The notes under the pieces: generated by a model
What the model was told of the DNA's origin: nothing
Database searches by the model: none
Seen by the model: only the letters and a program-made list of their open reading frames with translations
Assembly: GCA_002309715.1 (NCBI GenBank)
Contig: DBXW01000005.1
Span: 449,077 to 478,654, forward strand
Direction: 5' to 3'
Source of the DNA: Candidatus Avelusimicrobium cornigerorum
GTDB lineage: Bacteria; Elusimicrobiota; Elusimicrobia; Elusimicrobiales; Elusimicrobiaceae
DNA: 29,578 nt
Position numbers and translations under genes: made by a program
Shown: in pieces, positions 22,795-29,578 of the stretch
Layout: each line of letters opens with the position of its first letter
Position numbering within the stretch: the stretch's first letter is position 1

Positions 22795-24885
22795 ATGCGG
22801 CGTTTTATTGTTTTTCTTTTCGTTGTGCTGATGACGGGGATTTTTTCTTCCCCCCGTTTGCGCGCGCAATCTGTCCAAGAGACTACGGCTGAAAAATTAA
22901 AACAAGCCGCTGATTTGTATTTTTCGTACCAACCAGAAAAAGCGTTAGACGCGTACATCAAAATTTCTAAAGAGACAAACGACCGGGAAGCCTTTCTAAA
23001 TGCGGCATTTATTGCCATGGAGCAAAACAATCCCAAACTGGCGGTGGATATTTCGGCGGCGGCATACCGCTTATATCCGCAGGATAACGAAATTGCCCAA
23101 ACGGCCGCCGAAGCGTATTTGGCCGACGGACAATATGCCAGCGCGGAAATTTTGCTTTCCCAAATTACCGAGCCAAAAGGCCGGGCCGAACTGCTACATA
23201 TCAATTTGGCCCGCGCGCAAATGGGGCTTAACGAGAAAAAATTGGCCAAGTACAATTTGCGCCAAGCCACCCGCGGCAAGGTGCATACGGCGTTGTCTAA
23301 TTATTTGCTCGGGCTTTTGTACGAAGAAGAAAAAGATTTTAAGGCCGCGGCCAAACATTTCAAAGTGGCCTCGGAATATGACCACCAATTTATTGAAGCC
23401 AAAATGCATTACGCTAATGCTTTAGAAAAAACACGCAACTATAATGAGGCATACCGTCAATACCGTATGATCGGTGCCCTTGAAAAAACAAACCCGGCCG
23501 TCAAAGAGGCACTGGCCCGGCTGCAACCAAAACTCACCCGCACAGAAAAAGAACTTACCGCCTCTAAAACGCGTAAAGACCATACGCTTGTTAAAGTGCT
23601 GACCGTTCCCCCCGGGCATAAATATCCGCAAGAAATTAAAGTGGGCCTTGGGATGCGCGCTGACGGAAAGCCGGCCGTTCGCACACAAGTGCAATTTGTG
23701 CCGTCGCACGCGTTTTCGGCCACGGATGACAAAGGCAAAGAAATTTTGCGCGGCAAGGCGAAAGAATTATGGACAGTGCTACTTGAGAAAGGGCATACGT
23801 ATTTAGTCTCGCCCAAAGGGCAGAAAACCGCGTTCCAAAAATCGGTTACCATCCGCCCGGTTTCGCACACGCCCGGCGAAGGACACACCATTATCGTTAA
23901 GCAACTGATGAGCGGTGCCGGGATGACGTGGTCCAGTTTAGACGATAAAGAATATCGCGGGAAATTACAAGTGCTTCACAATACGCGGTTAAATACGCTT
24001 GTACCGATTAACGTAGTAACCATGGACGAGTATTTACAAGGGGTTATTTCGTCTGAAATGCCGACCAAATTTCCCATGGACGCACTTCGCGCGCAAGCCG
24101 TTTTGGCGCGCACGTATGCGCTTAAACATTTAGGCAAACATAAAGCATACGGTTACGATTTGTGCGATACGCAAAATTGCCAAGTGTACGGCGGCGTCAG
24201 TGCCGAGAGCGAACGCGCTAACGCGGCGGTAGAGTCCACCACCGGGGAAACCCTATCCTATGGCGGCAAACCTATAGAAGGGGTATTTTCGGCCAACTGC
24301 GGCGGAATTACGCAAAGTTCCAAAGAGGCCGGTTGGAGCGATACGCCGTATTTGCACCCGGTATCTGACTATAAAGATTTTGATTTTGATAACATCCAAC
24401 CCTATCATTTTAAAGGCCTTTTGCAGTATTACCACGACGCGTATAGCCGGTATGATAAAAACGTCAGTATGGCGGCGTTTAGGTGGGTGCGCGTGGTGGA
24501 AGAAAAAGAATTGCGTGATGTTATCAAACGTCAGAAAAAGGATATTGGGCCTATCAAAGCCATTATTCCGTTGCGGCGCGGCAAATCGGGCTATGTGAGC
24601 CGGTTGCTGGTCAAGGGAACGAAAGGCAGTGTGACGCTTAATAAAGAAAACGTCATCCGCAACAATTTAAGTTTGGGGATGCTGCGGAGCAGTTATTTTA
24701 TCGTGCAGCCCAGTTACGAAAACCGCCAACTTAAATACTTTGTGTTTTACGGCGGTGGTTGGGGGCACGGCGTAGGGTTTGACCAAACGGGTGCCGCCGG
24801 ACGTGCCGAAGCCGGACAAGATTATAAGACGATTTTGCACCATTACTTCCCGGAAGCAAAATTTGAAGAAGAAGTAGAAAAGTAA
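22795..24885 (+). CDS. Exported TPR protein with SpoIID/LytB peptidoglycan hydrolase domain
   Basis: The 696-residue product has a signal peptide (residues 1-24), a TPR-like helical array (about 28-235: LYFSYQPEKALDAYIKI, NYLLGLLYEEEKDFKAAAKHFKVA), a beta-rich linker, and a C-terminal SpoIID domain (about 385-682). In that domain ISSEMP...ALRAQAVLARTYAL holds the putative catalytic Glu421, TQNCQVYGG the conserved Gln/Tyr, and GGGWGHGVGFDQTGAAG the family's terminal glycine motif. SpoIID enzymes are lytic transglycosylases acting on denuded glycan strands. Non-spore-formers carry LytB/SpoIID relatives for wall remodelling. The fused TPR part suggests docking to a partner. It ends at a bidirectional terminator shared with secG. 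Confidence 0.92.
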   Translation: MRRFIVFLFVVLMTGIFSSPRLRAQSVQETTAEKLKQAADLYFSYQPEKALDAYIKISKETNDREAFLNAAFIAMEQNNPKLAVDISAAAYRLYPQDNEIAQTAAEAYLADGQYASAEILLSQITEPKGRAELLHINLARAQMGLNEKKLAKYNLRQATRGKVHTALSNYLLGLLYEEEKDFKAAAKHFKVASEYDHQFIEAKMHYANALEKTRNYNEAYRQYRMIGALEKTNPAVKEALARLQPKLTRTEKELTASKTRKDHTLVKVLTVPPGHKYPQEIKVGLGMRADGKPAVRTQVQFVPSHAFSATDDKGKEILRGKAKELWTVLLEKGHTYLVSPKGQKTAFQKSVTIRPVSHTPGEGHTIIVKQLMSGAGMTWSSLDDKEYRGKLQVLHNTRLNTLVPINVVTMDEYLQGVISSEMPTKFPMDALRAQAVLARTYALKHLGKHKAYGYDLCDTQNCQVYGGVSAESERANAAVESTTGETLSYGGKPIEGVFSANCGGITQSSKEAGWSDTPYLHPVSDYKDFDFDNIQPYHFKGLLQYYHDAYSRYDKNVSMAAFRWVRVVEEKELRDVIKRQKKDIGPIKAIIPLRRGKSGYVSRLLVKGTKGSVTLNKENVIRNNLSLGMLRSSYFIVQPSYENRQLKYFVFYGGGWGHGVGFDQTGAAGRAEAGQDYKTILHHYFPEAKFEEEVEK

Positions 24886-24901
24886 TTTTGGGATAAAAAA
24901 T

Positions 24902-24930
24902 AACCCCCGGTTATGCCGGGGGTTATTTTT
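24902..24930. terminator. Bidirectional terminator between spoIID-like gene and secG
   Basis: AACCCCCGG/CCGGGGGTT (9 bp, 5-nt loop) with an A-rich flank on the left and T-run on the right. It gives T-tracts on both strands and sits between two convergent stop codons. Confidence 0.88.
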
Positions 24931-24942
24931 GCGAAAGTAAAA

Positions 24943-25236
24943 TTATTTACCGGTTTGGGCGGGCGCCGAGGCCGGAATTTGTACTTTATCCAACACAGAC
25001 GAAGACGATTTTTTGTTAGACGCAATCGTCAACACGATAGACGTGGCCATCAGCACGGCGGCCAAAATAGCCGTAAATTTATTGACGGCGTTAAAAGCAG
25101 TCGGGCTGGCAAACAAGTTATCTGCCCCAGACGCACCGAAAATACCGGCGGCCGAGCCTTTGCCGCTTTGTAACAAAACGAGTAAAATCAGCAAAATACA
25201 AACAATAAAATGAAGTGTTAAAATTAAGCCGTACAT
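24943..25236 (-). CDS. secG: Protein translocase subunit SecG
   Basis: SecG is the small non-essential membrane subunit of SecYEG. The 97-residue product shows the typical two membrane segments (residues 4-22 and about 53-70) separated by the conserved QSGKGSAAGIFGASGADNLFASP loop region, and a short Ser-rich tail. The ATG follows AAGGAGA at good spacing, with an extended -10 promoter about 27 nt upstream of the ATG. It is monocistronic between two terminator-bounded neighbours. Confidence 0.95.
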   Translation of the reverse strand: MYGLILTLHFIVCILLILLVLLQSGKGSAAGIFGASGADNLFASPTAFNAVNKFTAILAAVLMATSIVLTIASNKKSSSSVLDKVQIPASAPAQTGK

Positions 25237-25262
25237 AATTTCTCCTTATTAAGTGATACTCT

Positions 25263-25271
25263 ATTATAGCA
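25263..25271 (-). promoter_or_regulatory. secG promoter, extended -10
   Basis: On the minus strand TG-C-TATAAT with the hexamer at 25263-25268, giving a leader of about 20 nt that contains AAGGAGA. No strong -35 is visible. Confidence 0.6.
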
Positions 25272-25302
25272 ATTTTTGCGGTATGAAACGAAAATTTTAC
25301 GC

Positions 25303-25337
25303 AAAAAAACGGACAGGAACGGGTAATTCCTGTCCGT
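25303..25337 (-). terminator. Terminator of the exported coiled-coil gene
   Basis: Perfect 11-bp stem ACGGACAGGAA/TTCCTGTCCGT (25309-25319 with 25327-25337, 7-nt loop) followed on the minus strand by a T-tract, about 60 nt after the stop codon. Confidence 0.85.
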
Positions 25338-25398
25338 AGTTGTTACTGGTCAAATGTGGAAGAAAGGCAACAAGTTTAAGCGTTTCTGCTTTGTAATT

Positions 25399-26415
25399 TT
25401 AACCTTCTATGCCCAATTCTTGCATAATCAAGCCCAGGCATTCTTCCTCTCCGCTGCATAAACCCGCCTTTTCATACGCAACTATCGTATCGTAAGCCGC
25501 TTGCTCAATATTTGCAACCCCAGATTCTTGGTAGATAGCGTTTATCTCGTTTTCAAGACTATTATACTCTGCTTGCAGGGCAGCGCGCTCTTCTTGCGTA
25601 AGGGCTTGCTCACGCAAACTGTTCAGTTGCGCCGTGACTTCAGCTGCGCCGCCTGCATAGCCACTACCATTTCCAACTTGTTCAGCGATCCAGTTAGCTT
25701 CCTCTTGCAGAGCTTGATAAGTCTCATCTTTCTTTGCGGCTTCACGGGCTTTTTCCATAGCCGTTTCAATACTTTGTTCCAGTGCTTTTATTTCGTTGCG
25801 GGAGTCTTCCGCTTTTTGTCGCAATTCTGCCGCATATTTAGGATCTTTTCCCTCTACCTCTTTGGCTTCGGCTTCATATTTTTCTATGTCAGTTTTCAAG
25901 TTGGATATTTGGGCTTCCAAACCGGCTATGTCTGTTCCGGCTAATTCACGCAGTCGGTCTTCCATTTGTTTTTTGATATTAGGCAAGCCATAGTGTTCCT
26001 CAACATCAGCTATATAGTCTAAGATGTATTCTAGATACTCTATATCATGTTGCAAGTTACTATCTTCCCAAAGTTTATTCCCGATGGCATTACGTTTTTC
26101 ATTTAAATCATCGATATTCAGCCCCATGTATTTCTCCCACAATTCTTTTAACTTGTCCATAGCGTTTTGGGCCAGCGTTTCCACGGATAAGAATATACCC
26201 GTTGAGCCTTCCGGCTTTTGTGAGAGAGATACATTTACTGTGCCACACATAGAGGTGACTTGTTCGCTTCCGGACAAACCACTGTTTAACGCCCACAGAC
26301 ACACGCTTTTCAGTGTCGCTTTGCTGAGCTCGCCCTTCTCTGCTTTTGCGGTAACCGGCACCGTTAGCAAGGCAAGTGCGAATAAGGCACTTATCATAAT
26401 AGTTAGTTTTTTCAT
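25399..26415 (-). CDS. Exported coiled-coil protein of unknown function
   Basis: The 338-residue product has a clear signal peptide (cut likely after TAKA near residue 24). Residues 85-330 are almost all charged helix with heptad character (ISNLKTDIEKYEAEAKEVE, DSRNEIKALEQSIETAMEK), broken by a Gly-rich turn near 250 (GNGSGYAGG). Cysteines are confined to the ends: Cys39 and Cys57 at the front, and Cys319/Cys325 (CSGEEEC) near the C-terminus, suggesting disulfide loops. A strong TTGACA-N16-TATACT promoter, an AAGGAGA site and its own terminator make it a self-contained, probably well expressed unit. I recognise no family. An envelope or extracellular structural role is possible, as is a Tol/OmpH-like chaperone-type helix, but nothing proves either. 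Confidence 0.75.
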   Translation of the reverse strand: MKKLTIMISALFALALLTVPVTAKAEKGELSKATLKSVCLWALNSGLSGSEQVTSMCGTVNVSLSQKPEGSTGIFLSVETLAQNAMDKLKELWEKYMGLNIDDLNEKRNAIGNKLWEDSNLQHDIEYLEYILDYIADVEEHYGLPNIKKQMEDRLRELAGTDIAGLEAQISNLKTDIEKYEAEAKEVEGKDPKYAAELRQKAEDSRNEIKALEQSIETAMEKAREAAKKDETYQALQEEANWIAEQVGNGSGYAGGAAEVTAQLNSLREQALTQEERAALQAEYNSLENEINAIYQESGVANIEQAAYDTIVAYEKAGLCSGEEECLGLIMQELGIEG

Positions 26416-26459
26416 AATAAAATTCTCCTTAATTAAAAATTACAAAAATCCCTACTTAT

Positions 26460-26487
26460 AGTATAAGCGTTTTTTTGTTTTTGTCAA
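26460..26487 (-). promoter_or_regulatory. Strong promoter of the exported coiled-coil gene
   Basis: On the minus strand TTGACA (26482-26487), 16-nt A-rich spacer, TATACT (26460-26465). Both hexamers and the spacer length equal those of the intergenic RNA promoter at 21023-21050. Confidence 0.8.
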
Positions 26488-26526
26488 CCCCGTTTGGGCC
26501 GTATTTTTGTGTCGGTAAAATTTCTA

Positions 26527-26557
26527 TTGATTTGTTTTTTTTTTTTTTTTCTACAAT
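26527..26557 (+). promoter_or_regulatory. Pilin promoter with T16 tract in its spacer
   Basis: TTGATT (26527-26532), 19-nt spacer holding TG-T16-C, and TACAAT (26552-26557). The homopolymer fills almost the whole spacer, so slippage would change the -35/-10 distance. AGGAGA and the ATG follow 23-35 nt downstream. Confidence 0.55.
26535..26550 (+). repeat. Homopolymeric T16 tract
   Basis: Sixteen consecutive T residues, the longest homopolymer noticed in the window. It lies between the probable -35 and -10 of the second pilin gene. Confidence 0.9.
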
Positions 26558-26591
26558 GATTTTGTCGGAAATTTACTTTAGGAGAAATAAA

Positions 26592-27164
26592 ATGAAGAAT
26601 AATTGTTGTAAAAAGGGCTTTACGCTTATTGAATTATTAGTAGTCGTTTTAATTATCGGTATTTTGGCCGCGATTGCTATGCCGCAATATCAAAAAGCGG
26701 TGTGGAAATCGCGTGGTGCGGAACTAATGACGCAAGCAAAAGCTCTTTATAACGCGCAGCAAACTTATTTTATGGAACACGGTCATTTTGCCGATTCTAT
26801 AGATTTACTTCCCATAGATTTTAATTCGTTGACGCGCAATACGGCACTAGCTCAATCTTATGGGCTTGAAGACGGATATGTAAAGGGAGATGGTGACGTT
26901 TTTGTGTATATCCATCCGGAGTGGGATGAAGGTAACGGTAGAGATCATGGCTCGTCTGGTGCTGTTTTTGGTAAAGGACCGTATGCTATGTGTGGGTTTG
27001 CGATTCATAATCAAGGGGGTTCTCACTGCGGCGGGGTGCCTTTGCCGGATGGAGAACTACTTTGTACGGAAAACACCCCGGAAACGACGGGTTTTTGTAC
27101 GAAATTATTTAAGGGAACTCTTTATGGCGATTGTGGAGATCATCGCCACTATAAAATACCGTAA
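26592..27164 (+). CDS. Type IV pilin-like / pseudopilin protein (copy 2)
   Basis: The 190-residue product starts at the ATG behind TTTAGGAGA. The leader MKNNCCKKG is followed by the prepilin peptidase site G9/F10, Glu at +5 and the same hydrophobic helix as copy 1 (Ile for Val at one position). Residues after about 50 (YNAQQTYFMEHGHFADSIDLL) keep the type IV pilin alpha1 pattern. The C-terminal domain is unrelated in detail to copy 1 and contains four cysteines, including CGFAIHNQGGSHC. It is monocistronic, divergent from the coiled-coil gene. The T16 promoter suggests variable expression. The in-frame upstream extension has no ribosome site and crosses the promoter. Confidence 0.88.
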   Translation: MKNNCCKKGFTLIELLVVVLIIGILAAIAMPQYQKAVWKSRGAELMTQAKALYNAQQTYFMEHGHFADSIDLLPIDFNSLTRNTALAQSYGLEDGYVKGDGDVFVYIHPEWDEGNGRDHGSSGAVFGKGPYAMCGFAIHNQGGSHCGGVPLPDGELLCTENTPETTGFCTKLFKGTLYGDCGDHRHYKIP

Positions 27165-27193
27165 AAAAGAGGAAAGTTTTTTGAAATCAAAAT

Positions 27194-27217
27194 CAGCCCC
27201 GCCTTACGGCAGGGCTG
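27194..27217 (-). terminator. Distal terminator-like hairpin behind pgk
   Basis: CAGCCC-GCC/GGC-GGGCTG stem with one mismatch and a 4-nt loop, followed on the minus strand by ATTTTGATTT. It occupies, after repeat copy A, the place that the other hairpin holds after copy B. Confidence 0.6.
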
Positions 27218-27258
27218 GTTTGTGTCGTATGACAAATTTTCAAAAAGAACGTGCCGGC

Positions 27259-27294
27259 CTACTTCGCTAACGCTACGAGTCCCGGCAGTTCCTT
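27259..27294 (-). pseudogene. Duplicated fragment of pgk C-terminus (KELPGLVALAK-stop)
   Basis: Twelve codons read KELPGLVALAK-stop, exactly the end of the intact Pgk. Two base differences from the real end are both synonymous (Leu TTG/CTG, Pro CCC/CCG). There is no start codon or ribosome site, and the similarity ends just upstream, so this is a non-coding remnant of a duplication or recombination event. Confidence 0.8.
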
Positions 27295-27301
27295 TTTGAC
27301 G

Positions 27302-27334
27302 AAAAATAGACCGGGCCTAAACGACAGGCCCGGT
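27302..27334 (-). terminator. Proximal terminator of pgk
   Basis: Perfect 9-bp stem ACCGGGCCT/AGGCCCGGT (27310-27318 with 27326-27334, 7-nt loop) followed on the minus strand by CTATTTTTC, 41 nt after the pgk stop. Confidence 0.88.
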
Positions 27335-27374
27335 TTGTGTCGTATGACAAATTTTCTAAAAAGAACGTGCCGGC

Positions 27375-28568
27375 CTACTTCGCTAACGCTACGAGTCCGG
27401 GCAATTCCTTTCCTTCCACAAACTCCATGCTTGCACCACCACCGGTGGATACGTGCGAAAATTCTTTGGAGTTAATTTTGCCTTTTTTCAGCACGTTTAC
27501 ACTGTCGCCGCCGCCGATAATGGAAATCGCACCGTTTTTGGTGGCTTCAATCATCGCGTTGGCAATGGCAAAACTGCCTTTGGCAAAGTTCGGAAATTCA
27601 AATACACCCATCGGGCCGTTCCAGAAAATCGTTTTGCATTTTAAAAGTTCATCTGCAAATAATTTTTCCGTTTTCGGGCCGATATCCATAGATTCCATAT
27701 CTGCCGGAATTACATCCACTTCCGTAGCGGTAGCGGTTTCGGAAAATTCTTTGGAAACGCGGAAATCAATCGGCATTAACATTTTAACGCCTTTGGCCGC
27801 GGCTTTGTCCATAACTTGTTTGGCTTCGTCAATTTTCGTATCGTCTACGAGCGATTTGCCGATTTCTATGCCTTTGGCTTTGAGAAACGTATACGCCATA
27901 CCGCCGCCAATTATAAGCACGTTGACTTTATCTAACAAATTGTTCAAAAGTAAAATTTTGTCAGACACTTTCGCCCCGCCGATAACCGCCGCAAACGGAC
28001 GGGCCGGGTTTTCTAGCGCTTTACCCAAAAATTCTACTTCTTTTTGTACTAAATACCCCGCACCGCTGGGCAGTAAGTGCGCCACGGCGCTGGTGGAAGC
28101 GTGCGCGCGGTGGACCGTACCAAACGCTTCTTGCACAAAAACTTCACCGTGTTTGGCCAGTTGTTTGGCAAATTCAGCGTCGTTCTTTTCTTCTTCCGGG
28201 TGGAAACGCAAGTTTTCCAAGAGAGCAATTTCGCCGTTTTTCGTTTCGGCTACTACTTTATCGGCTTCCGGCCCGACGCAATCTTTGGCAAAGTGTACCG
28301 GCACGCCAAACAATTTTTCCACTTCCGCGGCTACGGGAGCCAAACTAAATTCCGGGCAAACTTTGCCTTTCGGGCGGCCCAAGTGCGCAATTAAAACGAC
28401 ACGGCAGTTGTTATCCAACAAGTGTCTGATCGTTTTTTCCGTCGCTACAATGCGTTTGGCGTTATCTACTTTGCCGTCTTTAAGCGGTACGTTGTAGTCC
28501 ACACGCACGAGAACTTTTTTATTTTTAAGGTCCATATCTTGCATTTTTTTAATGCTGTTAAAATTCAT
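27375..28568 (-). CDS. pgk: Phosphoglycerate kinase
   Basis: Pgk converts 1,3-bisphosphoglycerate and ADP to 3-phosphoglycerate and ATP in glycolysis. The 397-residue product has the substrate-binding RVDYNVPL (near residue 22), LIAHLGRPKGK, the hinge and nucleotide-site segments VIGGAKVSDK, NGPMGVFEFPNFAKG and GGGDSVNVL, and the terminal STGGGASMEFVEGKELPGL. Length is standard. AAAGGAGT precedes the ATG at normal spacing. It follows the Bax inhibitor-like gene by 68 nt on the same strand, and a TATAGT in that gap might be a promoter. Its last codons are duplicated downstream. Confidence 0.98.
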   Translation of the reverse strand: MNFNSIKKMQDMDLKNKKVLVRVDYNVPLKDGKVDNAKRIVATEKTIRHLLDNNCRVVLIAHLGRPKGKVCPEFSLAPVAAEVEKLFGVPVHFAKDCVGPEADKVVAETKNGEIALLENLRFHPEEEKNDAEFAKQLAKHGEVFVQEAFGTVHRAHASTSAVAHLLPSGAGYLVQKEVEFLGKALENPARPFAAVIGGAKVSDKILLLNNLLDKVNVLIIGGGMAYTFLKAKGIEIGKSLVDDTKIDEAKQVMDKAAAKGVKMLMPIDFRVSKEFSETATATEVDVIPADMESMDIGPKTEKLFADELLKCKTIFWNGPMGVFEFPNFAKGSFAIANAMIEATKNGAISIIGGGDSVNVLKKGKINSKEFSHVSTGGGASMEFVEGKELPGLVALAK

Positions 28569-28636
28569 AGTCTGACTCCTTTTTTAAGTTTCGGCTCTTC
28601 GCAGAACCGGTACAACTATATTTTACAAAATTTAGT

Positions 28637-29440
28637 TTAGCGGCGTTTGGATTTACCTAGTAACTTTAAAATTTCAATGTATAGCCATACAATCGTTACC
28701 AAGAGCCCAAACCCGGCGTACCACTCCATATATTTAGGTGTTTCCGGGCGGGAAGCCATCACCGAAATAAATTGGAAATCTAACATCAGGTTAAACGCCG
28801 CCACCAGGCAGATTACCACACTTATAACGATAGATAACGGCGAAGAAGATGTTAAATAGGATATATTCCCCCCAAATAACGAGAATATCCACGAGCCTAA
28901 ATACATTAGCGCAATGGCAAAGGTGGCCGATACAATAGCGGTTGCAAACCCTTGCGTTACTTTGACAATGCCTGTTTTATAGAGAAACAACATGACAAAA
29001 AACACGATTCCGGTTATTAAAACCGCGCTAAGCACAATGCCGGGAAATTCGGCGTTATATGCGGCGGAAATAACACCCAGCAGTAAACCTTCTATCAGCG
29101 CATAAATGGGCGAAGTGAAAGAAGAAACTTTTGGAGAAAAACTAGTCCATATCGCAAGAATAAAACCACCTATAGTTAGTAGCATCCACGCACCGGAAGG
29201 CATAGAAGCGGCTTTTGTCCAACCGATAAAACCGCCCAGTGCACATAACATTAGCAGCACAAACGTTTTATTGATAGTGCCTTGCAACGTCATTACTTGG
29301 CTGCTTGCGGCGGTGCGGTAATTGGGAACAAATCCTTGTTGTTCCATGAACTCGTCTTGGCTACTCACGTGCGCCGGATGGACTTGCTCGTTGTGGGCGC
29401 GCTCAAAGGCGGACTCGCTTAACATTGGGTTTCGGGCCAT
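28637..29440 (-). CDS. Bax inhibitor-1/YccA-family membrane protein
   Basis: The 267-residue protein has a hydrophilic N-terminus of about 50 residues followed by seven hydrophobic segments, starting with TFVLLMLCALGGFIGW and ending with FGLLVTIVWLYIEILKLLG. This matches the BaxI_1/YccA-type branch of the Bax inhibitor-1 superfamily, integral membrane proteins associated in bacteria with FtsH modulation (YccA) or ion leak (YetJ). Which role applies here is unknown. The short tail KSKRR is basic. AGGAGGGGAG lies just upstream of the ATG, with an AT-rich TATAAAAT about 35 nt upstream as a probable -10. pgk follows. Confidence 0.88.
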   Translation of the reverse strand: MARNPMLSESAFERAHNEQVHPAHVSSQDEFMEQQGFVPNYRTAASSQVMTLQGTINKTFVLLMLCALGGFIGWTKAASMPSGAWMLLTIGGFILAIWTSFSPKVSSFTSPIYALIEGLLLGVISAAYNAEFPGIVLSAVLITGIVFFVMLFLYKTGIVKVTQGFATAIVSATFAIALMYLGSWIFSLFGGNISYLTSSSPLSIVISVVICLVAAFNLMLDFQFISVMASRPETPKYMEWYAGFGLLVTIVWLYIEILKLLGKSKRR

Positions 29441-29510
29441 ATTCTCCCCTCCTAATATATTTTCTTCTATTTTATAATATTCGGTTTAGGTTGGGGAGAG
29501 GTTTTTTGAT

Positions 29511-29548
29511 TAGAAAAAAGAAAAGAGACGAAACTCGCCCGAGTTTCG
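29511..29548 (-). terminator. Possible terminator of a gene beyond the right edge
   Basis: CGAAACTC/GAGTTTCG stem (8 bp, 4-nt loop; 29529-29536 with 29541-29548) followed on the minus strand by TCTCTTTTCTTTTTTC. The rest of 29441-29578 shows no gene that I can support. Confidence 0.5.
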
Positions 29549-29578
29549 CAACTCGTCGGTCGTTCGGCTCTAACCACG

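Larger units (their letters stand above)
27217..27411. repeat. Direct repeat of the pgk 3' end and downstream sequence
   Basis: Copy A (27217-27295) and copy B (27332-27411) match over about 80 nt with one single-base indel and two substitutions. Copy B contains the true last codons and stop of pgk. Copy A contains a second set of the same codons. Each copy is followed, in the pgk direction, by a terminator hairpin. Confidence 0.9.

Noticed and set aside
26475..26591. N-terminal extension of pilin copy 2
   Set aside because: It would be translated from the promoter and the T16 tract; the ATG at 26592 has the ribosome site and the correct prepilin leader length.
27217..27411. CRISPR or IS remnant
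   Set aside because: Only two copies, one including the real pgk end, no spacer pattern and no inverted termini or transposase; it is a local duplication.
29500..29578. tRNA at the right edge
   Set aside because: GTGGTTAGAGC on the minus strand looks like a D-arm, but the following bases do not form an anticodon or T arm; a terminator hairpin fits better.

Overview
The window (about 29.6 kb, mid-range GC) looks like a chromosomal segment of an Elusimicrobiota (Elusimicrobium-like) bacterium. This is an inference from two type IV pilin-like genes with an almost invariant GFTLIELLVVVLIIGILAA start, a YidC with the large periplasmic domain (a diderm trait), several lipoproteins and secreted proteins, and the general gene content. 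There are no phage genes, IS elements, CRISPR arrays, tRNAs or rRNAs that I can support.

Left third (1-12663, all minus strand). Two housekeeping transcription units run back to back. The first is rpmH-rnpA-yidD-yidC-jag, the classic L34/RNase P/membrane-insertase block, started by a good promoter and closed by two tandem terminators. The second starts at mnmE and runs mnmE-mnmG-rsmG-(peptidase-MA lipoprotein)-rsmH-ftsL-ftsI-murF, with gaps of 2-26 nt or overlaps throughout. It joins tRNA and 16S modification genes to a division and cell-wall cluster. mraZ is absent and murE is missing from its usual place between ftsI and murF. murF runs off the left edge.

Middle (12664-21500). recO diverges from rpmH. 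Then come two paralogous exported ankyrin-repeat proteins with near-identical terminators, a HAD phosphatase, glyQ-glyS, and a pilin-like gene. The only long gene-free stretch (20967-21503) holds a strong promoter with an AT-rich upstream element, about 430 nt of very G/U-rich sequence with long-range complementary helices, and an intrinsic terminator. I read it as an undescribed structured non-coding RNA. It matches no RNase P RNA, tmRNA, SRP RNA or 6S RNA signature that I know.

Right third (21504-29578). A small acidic lipoprotein sits with lipoyl synthase (lipA). Opposite them is a TPR-SpoIID fusion, followed by secG, an exported coiled-coil protein, a second pilin-like gene with a T16 tract inside its promoter spacer (a possible phase-variation switch), pgk with a duplicated 3' end and tandem terminators, and a Bax inhibitor-1 family membrane protein.

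Two classes of start recur. Several enzyme genes (mnmE, recO, HAD, glyQ, lipA, spoIID) have a -10 hexamer only 5-7 nt before the ATG and no Shine-Dalgarno sequence, so their mRNAs are probably leaderless. The envelope and pilin genes, and secG, have a promoter, a leader and a strong AGGAG.
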